Shown one piece after another: positions 16,023 through 25,300 of a stretch of 64,000 nucleotides of DNA; position 1 is the stretch's first letter; the number at the start of each line of letters is the position of its first letter. The stretch is taken from positions 295,126 through 359,125 of the forward strand of contig JAUNTX010000002.1 in assembly GCA_030538475.1 (NCBI GenBank), given 5' to 3'. Below the pieces are notes generated by a model. That model was given only the letters and a program-made list of their open reading frames with translations. It had not been told where the DNA came from and searched no databases. A program made the position numbers and the translations under genes. This DNA comes from Dermabacter sp. Its GTDB lineage: Bacteria; Actinomycetota; Actinomycetes; Actinomycetales; Dermabacteraceae.

Positions 16023-16924
16023 TGAGCACCGCATCCCTCACGAGCCCCACTGCCGCCGAAACCCCCGGCAGCGCCACCCCGGGGCGCGCGCCGCGCCGCC
16101 GTCGGCCCCACACGAAGGTGAACTGGTGGACCACCGCCCTGCTCGCGGTGCTGTCCCTCACCATCCTCGTACCGCTCTATTTCGCGATCGTGACCGCCTT
16201 CAAGACCGCGCCCGAACTGGCCGCCTCCGGCTTCGGCCTGCCGAAGCAGTGGAACCTCGACAACTTCGTGGAGGCGTGGCAGCTCACCGAGTTCCCGAAG
16301 CGGCTCATGACCACCGCGATCATCACGGTCGGCGCTGTCGTGGCCACGCTCGTCACGAACTCGATGGTGGCGTACGCGATCTCCCGCAACCTCCACCGCC
16401 GCAGCTTCCAGATCCTCTACTACTTCTTCGTGGCCGCGCTCTTCGTGCCGTTCCCCATCATCATGCTGCCCGTGGTTAAGCAGACCGCCGCGCTCGGGAT
16501 CGACAACGAAGCCGGACTCATCCTGCTCTACACCGTCTACGGCCTGGCGTTTAACATCATGCTGTACGTGAGCTTCCTGAAGTCGCTGCCCGAAGAACTC
16601 GAAGAATCGGCCCGCCTCGACGGCGCCTCCACGTGGGGCGTGTTCTGGCGGATTGTCTTCCCGCTCATGTCGCCCATGAACGCCACCGTCGGCATCCTCA
16701 CCTGCCTGTGGGCCTGGAACGACTTCATGCTCCCGCTCGTGATCCTCTCCGACCCCGACTCGCAAACCCTGCCGCTGGCCCAGTACGTGTTCCAGGGCCA
16801 GTTCAACACGAACTACCCCGTCTCCTTCGCCTCGTACCTCATGGCGATTGCCCCGATGGCGCTCGTGTACGTGTTCGCGCAGAAGTGGATCATCTCCGGC
16901 GTCATGCGCGGCTCGCAGCGCTAG
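16022..16924 (+). CDS. CUT1 ABC transporter permease, MalG-like
   Basis: A 300-residue second permease subunit. A long basic, Pro/Ala-rich cytoplasmic N-terminus (about 40 residues) precedes six helices. The EAA loop appears as 'EESARLDGASTWGVFW'. The C-terminal 'KWIISGVMRGSQR' is typical of MalG-type subunits. A GC hairpin follows the stop. Confidence 0.88.
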   Translation: MSTASLTSPTAAETPGSATPGRAPRRRRPHTKVNWWTTALLAVLSLTILVPLYFAIVTAFKTAPELAASGFGLPKQWNLDNFVEAWQLTEFPKRLMTTAIITVGAVVATLVTNSMVAYAISRNLHRRSFQILYYFFVAALFVPFPIIMLPVVKQTAALGIDNEAGLILLYTVYGLAFNIMLYVSFLKSLPEELEESARLDGASTWGVFWRIVFPLMSPMNATVGILTCLWAWNDFMLPLVILSDPDSQTLPLAQYVFQGQFNTNYPVSFASYLMAIAPMALVYVFAQKWIISGVMRGSQR

Positions 16925-16936
16925 TTTTTAGGTTCC

Positions 16937-16970
16937 CGGGCCGACGGGGGCACGTAGCACCGTCGGCCCG
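16937..16970 (+). terminator. GC hairpin after the importer operon
   Basis: CGGGCCGACG (16937-16946) pairs with CGTCGGCCCG (16961-16970) around a 14-nt loop. It has no T-tract. The stem is built from the GTCGGCCC motif that is over-represented in the window. Confidence 0.55.
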
Positions 16971-17058
16971 CCCCGTCCCCGGCTGCCCGCCCACGCCCGG
17001 CCCGCCCCGTCCCCGTCGGCCCCGCCCGCACTCCCGCACCCACGAAAGTGAGAGCTCC

Positions 17059-18870
17059 ATGAGCACCACCCCCGCCCTCTTCCCCGTTCCCCCGCTGGCC
17101 GACGCGCCCGACGCCACCGACCCGACGTGGTGGAAGGACGCGGTGGTGTACCAGATCTACCCGCGCAGCTTCGCCGACTCCAACGGCGACGGCATCGGCG
17201 ACCTGCGCGGCATCATCGACCGCGTGGACCACCTGGCCGCGCTGGGCGTGCAGGTGGTGTGGCTGTCGCCGATCTACTGCTCGCCGCAGGACGACAACGG
17301 GTACGACATCTCCGACTACCAGGCGATTGACCCGACGTTCGGCACTCTCGCCGACTTCGACGAACTGCTTGCCGCCCTGCACGCGCGCGGCATCCGCCTC
17401 GTCATGGACCTCGTGGTCAACCACACGAGCGACGAACACGCCTGGTTTGAGGACTCCCGCTCGTCGACCGCGAGCGCGAAGCGTGACTGGTACATCTGGC
17501 GCGACGCCCGCGAGGTCGAGGGCCTCGTGCCCGGCGAACGCGGCACCGAACCGAATAACTGGGACTCCGCGTTCTCCGGCCCCGGCTGGGAATGGGACGC
17601 GGCCACCGAGCAGTTCTACCTGCACATGTTCTCCCGCAAGCAGCCCGACCTGAACTGGGAAAACCCCGAGGTGCGCGAGGCCGTGTACGCGATGATGCGG
17701 TGGTGGCTCGAGCGGGGCGTGGACGGGTTCCGCATGGACGTCATCAACCTCATCTCCAAGCCCGAGGGCCTGCCCGACGGCCCCGCCACCCAGGACGGGC
17801 TCGGCTCCGCGTTCGCCATGGTCATGAGCGGGCCCCGCTTCCACGAGTTCATGCAGGAAATGCACCGCGAGGTGTTCGACCGCTTCCCGAAGGCGTTCGT
17901 CAACGTGGGTGAAACCCCCGGCATCACCACCGCCGACGCCCTCCTCACCACCCTCCCGACGCGGCGCGAGCTGGACATGGTGTTCCAGTTTGAGCACGTG
18001 GGCCTCGAGCACGACGGCCACAAGTTCGAGCCCTCGCGCGCCCTGGGCCTGTGGGAGTTCGCCGGCAACCTCGCCGCGTGGGACCGCGAGGTCGCGGCCG
18101 CGGGCGGCTGGAACTCCCTGTATGTGGAGAACCACGACCAGCCCCGCTCCGTCTCCCGCTGGGGCGACGACTCGCCCGAATGGCGGGTGCGGTCCGCGAA
18201 GGCGCTCGCGGGCATGCTCCACGCCCACCGCGGCACCCCCTACGTGTATCAGGGCCAGGAGCTGGGCCAGATCAACTACCCCTGGGCCGCGCTCGAGGAG
18301 TTCCGCGACATCGAGGTCCTCAACTACGTGCGCGAAGCCGAAAAGTTCGGCCACGGCACCTTCGCCGACCTCCTGCCCGGCATCAGCGACATGAACCGCG
18401 ACAACGCGCGCACCCCCGTACAGTGGACCGCCGATACCGCCACCGCCGCGGGATTCACGAGCGACGGCACGACCCCCTGGATCGGCACCCACCCCGAGGC
18501 GGCCAGCATCAACGCCGCCGCCCAAGTGGGCATCGAGGGTTCCGTCTTCGAGTTCTACCGCGCCCTCATTGCCCTGCGCCACAGCGAACCCCTCCTCGTG
18601 AGCGGAGACTTCGAACTCCTCGGCCCCGTCGAAAGCTCCGGCCAGGGAGAGCCCGGCAGCACGGGCCTCGGCCGCCTGTGGGCCATTCGCAGGCCGGGGG
18701 CCGACGGCGCCGCGCTCTACGCCCTCGCCAACTTCTCCCGCGCACCGCTTGAGGTACCCGACGAATGGTGGCCGAATGGCGCCGAGGTGCTGCTGTCGAA
18801 CGTCGATCCCGCGGAGCGCGCGGGCGAGCGCCGCCTGGGCGGCTGGGAGTACGTGCTGCTCAAGGGGTGA
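17059..18870 (+). CDS. GH13 alpha-glucosidase / oligo-1,6-glucosidase
   Basis: A 603-residue cytoplasmic GH13 enzyme, subfamily 31-like. Catalytic residues are Asp227 ('GFRMDVIN', nucleophile), Glu285 ('NVGETPG', acid/base) and Asp360 ('VENHDQPR'). 'QPDLNWENP' is the conserved region V of oligo-1,6-glucosidases. Val228 after the nucleophile is, as I recall, associated with activity on alpha-1,6 bonds, where Thr or Ala favours alpha-1,4. It should hydrolyse alpha-glucosides imported by the transporter just upstream. The start is 134 bp after the permease stop, beyond a hairpin. Confidence 0.9.
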   Translation: MSTTPALFPVPPLADAPDATDPTWWKDAVVYQIYPRSFADSNGDGIGDLRGIIDRVDHLAALGVQVVWLSPIYCSPQDDNGYDISDYQAIDPTFGTLADFDELLAALHARGIRLVMDLVVNHTSDEHAWFEDSRSSTASAKRDWYIWRDAREVEGLVPGERGTEPNNWDSAFSGPGWEWDAATEQFYLHMFSRKQPDLNWENPEVREAVYAMMRWWLERGVDGFRMDVINLISKPEGLPDGPATQDGLGSAFAMVMSGPRFHEFMQEMHREVFDRFPKAFVNVGETPGITTADALLTTLPTRRELDMVFQFEHVGLEHDGHKFEPSRALGLWEFAGNLAAWDREVAAAGGWNSLYVENHDQPRSVSRWGDDSPEWRVRSAKALAGMLHAHRGTPYVYQGQELGQINYPWAALEEFRDIEVLNYVREAEKFGHGTFADLLPGISDMNRDNARTPVQWTADTATAAGFTSDGTTPWIGTHPEAASINAAAQVGIEGSVFEFYRALIALRHSEPLLVSGDFELLGPVESSGQGEPGSTGLGRLWAIRRPGADGAALYALANFSRAPLEVPDEWWPNGAEVLLSNVDPAERAGERRLGGWEYVLLKG

Positions 18871-18907
18871 GGTGTGCGGTGCTGAATCCTCCCCGCACTG
18901 AGTTTTG

Positions 18908-18924
18908 TGTCACGTTACGCGACA
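18908..18924. promoter_or_regulatory. 17-bp TGTC-N9-GACA site (a), in a convergent gap
   Basis: TGTCACGTTACGCGACA is symmetric at 7 of 8 pairs, the most symmetric member of a family shared with 20222, 26243 and 26272. Like the 20222 site it is preceded by GAGTTT. It lies between two converging gene ends, an odd place for an operator. Confidence 0.45.
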
Positions 18925-18990
18925 GTAGTGGTCGCTGACTGGGGAGAGAGGCAGGGGCGTGGCGCTGTGCGAGCGGCCGATGCGCGGGAC

Positions 18991-20178
18991 CTATGACGCC
19001 ATGCGCTCAAGGATCGCTTCGAGGCCCTCGGCCCGGAAAGCTTCGTGGGAGCGGGTCAGTGCCAGCCCCGCGGTGCAGACCGTGGTCGGATCCGGTTGAC
19101 TCGCCCCGAGCGTCACCTGCAGCGAGCGCGCTGTCAGGGGAAGCGCGTGGATCAAAAGGCTGCGCTCGACTGCCGAACGAAGCCCCTCACCCGCTGCCGC
19201 CACTTCACCGCCGAGGATAATCCGCGTGGGGTTGAGGAGGTTGCACACGCCAGCGAGTGCCGTGCCGAGGATTTCACCCACGTCGGAGACGATCATCCGG
19301 CTTGCGGGAGTGTCGCCTGCCCACGCCTCGGTGATGTCGGCAGTTGTGGCGAGCGAGGTGGAGAGCACCGCCTCCAGGCGCGGTTGAAGTGCACCGAGGG
19401 AGACATACTGCATCAGGCAGCCGCGCCCCCCGCACGCACAGGGCAAACCGCGGTGGTCAATCGTCATGTGGCCGATTTCTCCGGCGCCGCCGTGAGCGCC
19501 GGAGATGAGCTGCCCGCCGACAATGTGGGCGAGCGTGACGCCCCACGACATGTGGACGTAGAGGGTGTGCTCCGGGCGCGGAGCGCTCAGGGCAAAGTGC
19601 TCCGCGAGGCCCATCAGTCTTGCGGAGTTCTCTACGTCGACCGCGCCGAGGCCCCAGCCTTCGGCGATGGTGCGGGGGTTGGAACCGTCCCACAGGCCAT
19701 GGCCCGACGGTGTGACCACCTCGCCGGTGGTTTTGTCGCACTGCGTGTTGATGGCCAGGTGAATGCGGTGGACATCGCCCGCGGCAATGCCGTGGGTATC
19801 CATGATGTCGAGGAGCTGGCCGTGGGCAATCTCCAAACGGTCATCGGCAGTCATCTCGGCGGTCAGCTCGGTGCTCTCCACCTTGGTGAAAGAGCCGTCC
19901 CACGTGCCCAGGGCGCTTGTGCACGAGTCGTGCCGCAGCACGACAGAGCCGATCATCCCAGACCTGCGAGAAAGGGAGATGGGGTGCTTGAGCTGAGCTT
20001 CGCCCTCACCCGGGTCTTCAGCGTTCATGAGGTCAGCTGCCACGAAATCGTTGACCAGGTTGGTGACCGTGGTTCTCGAGACCCGGAGGCGGCGAGCGAG
20101 ATCAGCCCTGTGGCTGGGGCCGTTCCTCATGAGTTCATCGAGGAGGAGGCGGCGAGTGGTCCCGGGGCTTGAGCGCAT
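18991..20178 (-). CDS. ROK-family regulator, NagC/XylR type
   Basis: A 395-residue ROK repressor. The N-terminal winged helix ('SHRADLARRLRVSRTTVTNL') is followed by a ROK domain with 'SGAHGGAGEIGHM' and the zinc motif 'CACGGRGC'. ROK proteins with this motif commonly respond to amino sugars or glucose derivatives. It is divergent from a GH20 hexosaminidase gene with a 17-bp dyad between them, and the same dyad occurs twice at the importer promoter at 26.25 kb. I infer that it controls this whole amino-sugar oligosaccharide locus. Confidence 0.88.
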   Translation of the reverse strand: MRSSPGTTRRLLLDELMRNGPSHRADLARRLRVSRTTVTNLVNDFVAADLMNAEDPGEGEAQLKHPISLSRRSGMIGSVVLRHDSCTSALGTWDGSFTKVESTELTAEMTADDRLEIAHGQLLDIMDTHGIAAGDVHRIHLAINTQCDKTTGEVVTPSGHGLWDGSNPRTIAEGWGLGAVDVENSARLMGLAEHFALSAPRPEHTLYVHMSWGVTLAHIVGGQLISGAHGGAGEIGHMTIDHRGLPCACGGRGCLMQYVSLGALQPRLEAVLSTSLATTADITEAWAGDTPASRMIVSDVGEILGTALAGVCNLLNPTRIILGGEVAAAGEGLRSAVERSLLIHALPLTARSLQVTLGASQPDPTTVCTAGLALTRSHEAFRAEGLEAILERMAS

Positions 20179-20221
20179 AGAGGAAGTGTAGCCCGGCGCC
20201 AGGAAGAGACCTGATAGAGTT

Positions 20222-20238
20222 TGTCAAAATACGTGACA
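20222..20238. promoter_or_regulatory. 17-bp TGTC-N9-GACA site (b), ROK/GH20 divergent promoter
   Basis: TGTCAAAATACGTGACA lies between the divergent ROK and GH20 genes, 22 bp before the GH20 ATG. It shares TGTCA---TACG-GACA with site (a). A minus-strand TTGACA is embedded in it. The position fits repression of one or both genes. Confidence 0.6.
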
Positions 20239-20259
20239 CCTGCATTGGGGTACTCATCC

Positions 20260-21564
20260 ATGTCGACACCGTTGTCTGCACTCCCGCCGTCGCTGATCCC
20301 CGGCCCTCACGCCCCAGCCGAACCCGCATACGAATGGCGAGGACTCATGCTGGATTCGGCACGCACCTTCTGGCCCCCGGCCGTCGTCATCGAACTCCTG
20401 GATGTCATGGCTCGCTATCGCTTTAACAGGCTCCACTGGCACCTGACCGACGATGCGGGCTGGCGATTGCCCGTGCCCGGATGGCCCAACCTTGTCCAGG
20501 TGGGGGCGCACCTGAAGCGTCCTCGCTACGACGACTACACGAACGTGCCCACCACGAAGATCGACGAAGCGGCACGCAGATCCGAAGGTCTCGACATTAC
20601 GGGCTTCTACACGCACGACGACATACGAAGAATCGTGACACATGCGCGTGGACTCGGGATCGACATCATCCCCGAGGTTGACCTCCCTGGACACATGGGC
20701 GCCGCCATCCGCGCCTACCCCGAACTCGGCAACCCTGCGCTCAAGGATGGTGATCCACACTGCTGGGCAGACCGCAACGACATACTGTGGCCAAGCCCCA
20801 CGGCCTTCGCCTTCATCGACGATGTCCTGACCACGGTCTGCGAGCTCTTCCCCTTCGGGATCGTCCACGTGGGAGGTGACGAGTGCAGGTATAGCGCATG
20901 GGAAGCCGACCCCGACCTGGCCGCGCGATACGGCGCCGCCCCCCTGGGCATCGACGATCCCCGTCGGCGCAGAGACTCCCAGCGTGGAGGTATTACCGGC
21001 CTGCACCCGGAGCCGAACGATGCCCCCGGGGAAAGGGCCACATCAGGATTCGGAGCGCTCCTCCAGTCCGATTTTACGGCCCATGCCCGTGCGGTCCTGG
21101 ACCGGCATGGCCGACGGATCGCCGGTTGGGACGAGATGGCATCCACGTCGCTGCGCGGAGACGAGATCCTCTTTGCGTGGCGAGGCGAGAAGGGGGTTGC
21201 CGAAGCCCTCGCAAGCGGTCATGCCTTCGTGCTCGCCGACGCCCGCACCCTGTACCTCAATCGCGTGGAAGGCGAGGGCGAGCACGAACCTCCTGGCATG
21301 GACGGTGCATTCACCTCCAGCGACATCATCGCCATGCCCATCCCCGACTCCGCCCACATGCTCGGCATCCAAGCAGCGGTCTGGACGGAGTTCATCGTTG
21401 ACAGAGAGCACCTGCACTACCAGCTGTTCCCGAGGCTGCTGGCCGTCGCGGAGCTTGCTTGGTGCGGTGCTCCCTTACAAGCGGACGATGTGGAGGAGCG
21501 GTTGCGGCACGAACTCAATACCCTCGCGCATTCCGGAGTGGTGGGCCGTCCACTGCACGTGTGA
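20260..21564 (+). CDS. GH20 beta-N-acetylhexosaminidase, cytoplasmic
   Basis: A 434-residue GH20 enzyme without signal peptide. The catalytic pair Asp207-Glu208 is in 'VHVGGDE', and 'RFNRLHWHLTDDAGWR' is the classic GH20 block near residues 54-69. Family members release terminal GlcNAc/GalNAc, or lacto-N-biose, with substrate-assisted catalysis. The cytoplasmic location implies it acts on oligosaccharides imported by the ABC system at 26.3-29.5 kb. I chose the ATG because an upstream in-frame TTG would place the operator dyad inside the gene. Confidence 0.9.
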   Translation: MSTPLSALPPSLIPGPHAPAEPAYEWRGLMLDSARTFWPPAVVIELLDVMARYRFNRLHWHLTDDAGWRLPVPGWPNLVQVGAHLKRPRYDDYTNVPTTKIDEAARRSEGLDITGFYTHDDIRRIVTHARGLGIDIIPEVDLPGHMGAAIRAYPELGNPALKDGDPHCWADRNDILWPSPTAFAFIDDVLTTVCELFPFGIVHVGGDECRYSAWEADPDLAARYGAAPLGIDDPRRRRDSQRGGITGLHPEPNDAPGERATSGFGALLQSDFTAHARAVLDRHGRRIAGWDEMASTSLRGDEILFAWRGEKGVAEALASGHAFVLADARTLYLNRVEGEGEHEPPGMDGAFTSSDIIAMPIPDSAHMLGIQAAVWTEFIVDREHLHYQLFPRLLAVAELAWCGAPLQADDVEERLRHELNTLAHSGVVGRPLHV

Positions 21565-21626
21565 GGCCCCTCCGGGAACGCTGCTACTGAGCGATTCGGG
21601 GTCACGCGGGTCAAGAGGGGAGTGGG

Positions 21627-22394
21627 CTAGGGCAGCTCCGATACCCGACGTTTCAGGTGGGCCTCAAACCGTTCGGCGGCGAGTTGGAAGCTGGCCGCTT
21701 GGACAACCTCATCGAAAGCATACGAGCCCCCTGGCTCCCGAGACACGCACTGCACCTGCGCAAACCGACCGGTGCCGCGATGGATCGTGACGTTATCGCC
21801 TTGGTGGAGATTCACCGCTGCGGACACAAGCAACTCGTCACTTTCCGACAGCGCGCGGATATTTGACTCATCAATCTGCAGGTCGACAGTCCCGACCGCC
21901 CGGGAGTTCTCCCACTCGGTCACCTCGAGCATCAGGATGTCCTGGCGCGCGAACATGGAGAGATGCCGATCGTAATACTCGCGCACCTCTGCCTCGGTGA
22001 GTTCCGCGAGAATTAGCGCGACGATGCTATGTTCCGCTAACTCCACGCGTTGAATGTGCGATGTCCACGCCTGAGAGCCGTCCTTTCCCGGCGCCTCTGC
22101 TTCCCTCTGCCCGGGTCCCCGTGCAGTCGCGAGCTCGGGATCCGTATCAATGCCAAGTTCGGCCGCCCACTCCAGAATGGCGATGTCTCGCTGCTGACGC
22201 TTCAGATCCTCCGCCGAACTCCGATGCGCTGCGCGGTACGTCTCGGCAACCTCCGTCCGAATACCGTGCGTCGAGGACGCGCAACCGGTGAGCGCCAGCA
22301 GCATGCACGCCACGAGCACGGCCGCTGCCCGCACTGCGGCAAGTCTCCGCTCGCAGAGGGGAGAAGCCCCCGGCAGTCTGACTGGATGCATCAT
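21627..22394 (-). CDS. Foldase-like lipoprotein (SurA/PrsA N-domain-like), partner of the beta-helix protein
   Basis: A 255-residue lipoprotein with a lipobox 'LTGC' (Cys38) after a hydrophobic stretch. 'LTEAEVREYYDRHLSMF', around residues 130-150, resembles the helix that leads into the PPIase domain of SurA/PrsA-type foldases. No complete PpiC catalytic domain is evident. Its ATG overlaps the stop of the upstream secreted beta-helix gene by one base. That coupling suggests a dedicated chaperone, comparable to LnbY for the GH136 enzyme LnbX. Function is inferred from arrangement, not from a conserved catalytic motif. Confidence 0.6.
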   Translation of the reverse strand: MMHPVRLPGASPLCERRLAAVRAAAVLVACMLLALTGCASSTHGIRTEVAETYRAAHRSSAEDLKRQQRDIAILEWAAELGIDTDPELATARGPGQREAEAPGKDGSQAWTSHIQRVELAEHSIVALILAELTEAEVREYYDRHLSMFARQDILMLEVTEWENSRAVGTVDLQIDESNIRALSESDELLVSAAVNLHQGDNVTIHRGTGRFAQVQCVSREPGGSYAFDEVVQAASFQLAAERFEAHLKRRVSELP

Positions 22395-25300
22395 CAGCGG
22401 TGACGCGGAAGCGACTGCTGCCGGGCCAGAGTGGCCAGCGATGGATCGGGAGAATGCCTCGTGGAGGGGGTAGCCCCGCCATCCGGCACGGCGTGAATGG
22501 CGCCAATGGTGATCCCTCCCGGAGAGCCGGGGCCGGGGAGGGGAGCGCCCAGGAAGTCCACCGAATAGGTGGCGCCCGGAACGTCCGGAAGGTGATGACC
22601 AGCGAGGAAATCGATACTGCGCCCCTCTCTAGCGAGCTCATGAATCTGGGTGGGGGACATGGAGCGGCGGTCGGTAGCGGTGCCGCCATAGCGGTGCAGG
22701 ATGTCGTCAATGCTGACGCCCGCATCGATCAGTGGAGAATCGGGACCTGGAACGTAGCCCGCGAACGCGCCAGGTGAGGAGACCCCGACAAGCGGCGAGT
22801 CGGCGCCGTCGCTCGGGGCACTTCCCGGATGGGGAAGGTGCTGCGACGCTCCCGTGATCGCCCGCTGCTCTTCCGCGGGAGGTGCCATCCCGCCGTCGTA
22901 GGCGTTGTTGAACAGCTGGATCTTTGACTGCATCGTTGCCGCTTCGCCTGCGTAGACCTTCTGCCCGGCTGGAAAGTGGAACGAGTTATTGAAAATGTAG
23001 ACCTCGCGGTTGCCCGTCCCGGCCCGGGAATTGGCAAGATCAAAGATCCCTCCGCGCGGGCCCCGAAGGTGAGTTTCGGAGTACACGGTATTGTTGTAGA
23101 TGGCTGTCCCGGCTGGCGTTCCGCGGGAGAACTCAAAAGTCTTGTCCGCGTCGTTCTGACTCACGTTATAGCGGATCGTGGGAGCGGTGTGGGGGAAGCC
23201 GTTCATAATGAGAACGAAGCCGCCCTCGTTGTTATGCGAGTAGTTGTACTGGATGACCGAGTGGGCGGACACGTGGTCGGCATCGAGCCCCTGGCCGTCC
23301 TGCACGCCATGGGTGTGTGAGACTTCGTTGAATTGCACCACGGTGTTGGTGGCTTGGAAAGGCCAGATACCCGCGTTGTACCCGGTGTCTTGATAGCGCG
23401 AGTGGCGAGCCAGGTTGTACTCGACGAGAGCGCCATCGGTATCCCGCACGGTGATGGCATCCCCGCCCATGTAACGGATGCTGTTGTCCCGCACCACCAC
23501 ATCGGTCGACGGGTACCAGTGCAGGGGCAGGTGGGGAGAGTTCGTCAGAGATTGGTTCGCCCAGTCGGAGCTGACGAGCTTGATGCCCGAGCGATCGATC
23601 CTCTCGAGCGTATTTCCTTCAATGCGCACGCCGTGATACTTCGTCGGTATGCCGCGAAGCTTTCCACCATCGACCGTGGCGCGAACATCGAAGAAGATGC
23701 CGCCATTCCATTTCGTTCGCAGGTTGCCATTGATGTCATGGAGGTAAAGGTCGGTCAGGCTGATGCCGTGGACGACCCCAAAGTCGTGCGCGGTAATGTT
23801 CACTCCACGCAAGTTTCTGGTGGTGTTGGTGCTGGCATTGAGAGAAAAGCTCGCGTCAAAGTCGGCGGCAGTATTGGTGATCTCCAAGCCGGAGATCGAA
23901 ATATGCTCCTGGTTGGACAGCTCGACTACGTTCTCGATTGCCCCGTCACCGTTCAGTTGGGGGCGCGGCCCGTCTCCGTAGGTGGAAACGCTGATCGGAT
24001 TGCCTGCGGTGCCGGAGCCGCTGAAGGCGAGGAGTGCTCCGGGACCATGAAAGGCGCTCCCATTCTTGATCAGGATCGTGTCCCCCGGAGAGAAGGCGTC
24101 GTTCTTGGTCGGCAAGGTCGCGCGGGGAGACTCTGGGGTGAGGCCATCGTTTGCGTCGCTCCCGGCGGCGGAGTCGATGTAGTACGTAGCGGTGCCGGTC
24201 TGGGGAGCTGGGGCAAAGTGCGCCGTGAAGGTCATGGTCGTCTGCGCGCCATGAGGAATACTGATCGATTGTTCATGGATGCGCTGTCCGTCAACATCCA
24301 TGCCCACGAACGTGAAGCCACCCTTGGGAATCGGCTCCCAGGACACTGTTTGTCCAGCCTGGGCGGTGTATGTCGAGAGGCTTACCGATCCACTCGCGCG
24401 ATCAGGATCCTCTGCTCCGTCGTTGACGACGGCGGTGGCCAGTTCGATGTCGTGTGCTGCTCGAGTGATGGAGACGTTATCGAACGCCACATCCGATCCG
24501 GGTGTCATGTTAATGAGCGACAACGCGGGACCGTAGTTCGACCACGGCGTTGCGTCCACGCCCGGCGTGTCCGTGTTGGTGTAAGAAATCAGCGGCGCCC
24601 CATTGGAGGTGACGGAGACGGTGGGGCCAGTGACGGCGATCGACAGTGTCCGCGAGGTTCCGTCCAGGACGTAGGCCAGGCTCGTCAGCTCCACATTGTT
24701 CCCGTGGGAGTCGAGTCGCCGGAGTATGGCCTTGGACCCGTTGAGAGCGAGCACGTAGCGATCAGTCGCGCCCTCGCCCCGGAAGGCAATCTGGGTTGTT
24801 CCCGGCGTCGTGGTTGCCTTCCGAACATCGAGCTCAATGCGGTAGTCCTGTGCCCCGGCAAAGACAGACGGACTCAGGCGAAGGTGCGAGGGTCCGGTCG
24901 TGGGAGCTATCCGCAGTTCGCCCGCCGACACGGAGGCGGATCCGTCTGTCGGCACGTCAAAATGGCCGTGGCCGTTGAAGGTGCCGTCAAAGGTGTCCTG
25001 GAACAGCAGATGGGGATCCTCCGGCAGGGTTTCGAAGGTCGCGACAATGAGGACGCTTCCCGTCTTGTCGTCGAGCGTGAAGGTCCCGTCAGTGAAGGTC
25101 AGTAGACCGTCCGTGCTCGCGCCCGACTCAAGCAGGAACGATTGATAGCCGGTAAAGGTGTAGCCGGGTCGCGCGGAGTGGTGCAGGGTCACGGAGTCTC
25201 CCGCCGCCCCTTCGGTACGGCTAGCCGATATCGTGCCACCTGCAGTGGTGGGGTTGGAGTCTCGTGTCCCGTCAGTGCTGGTGGCGAGCTCAACTGAATA

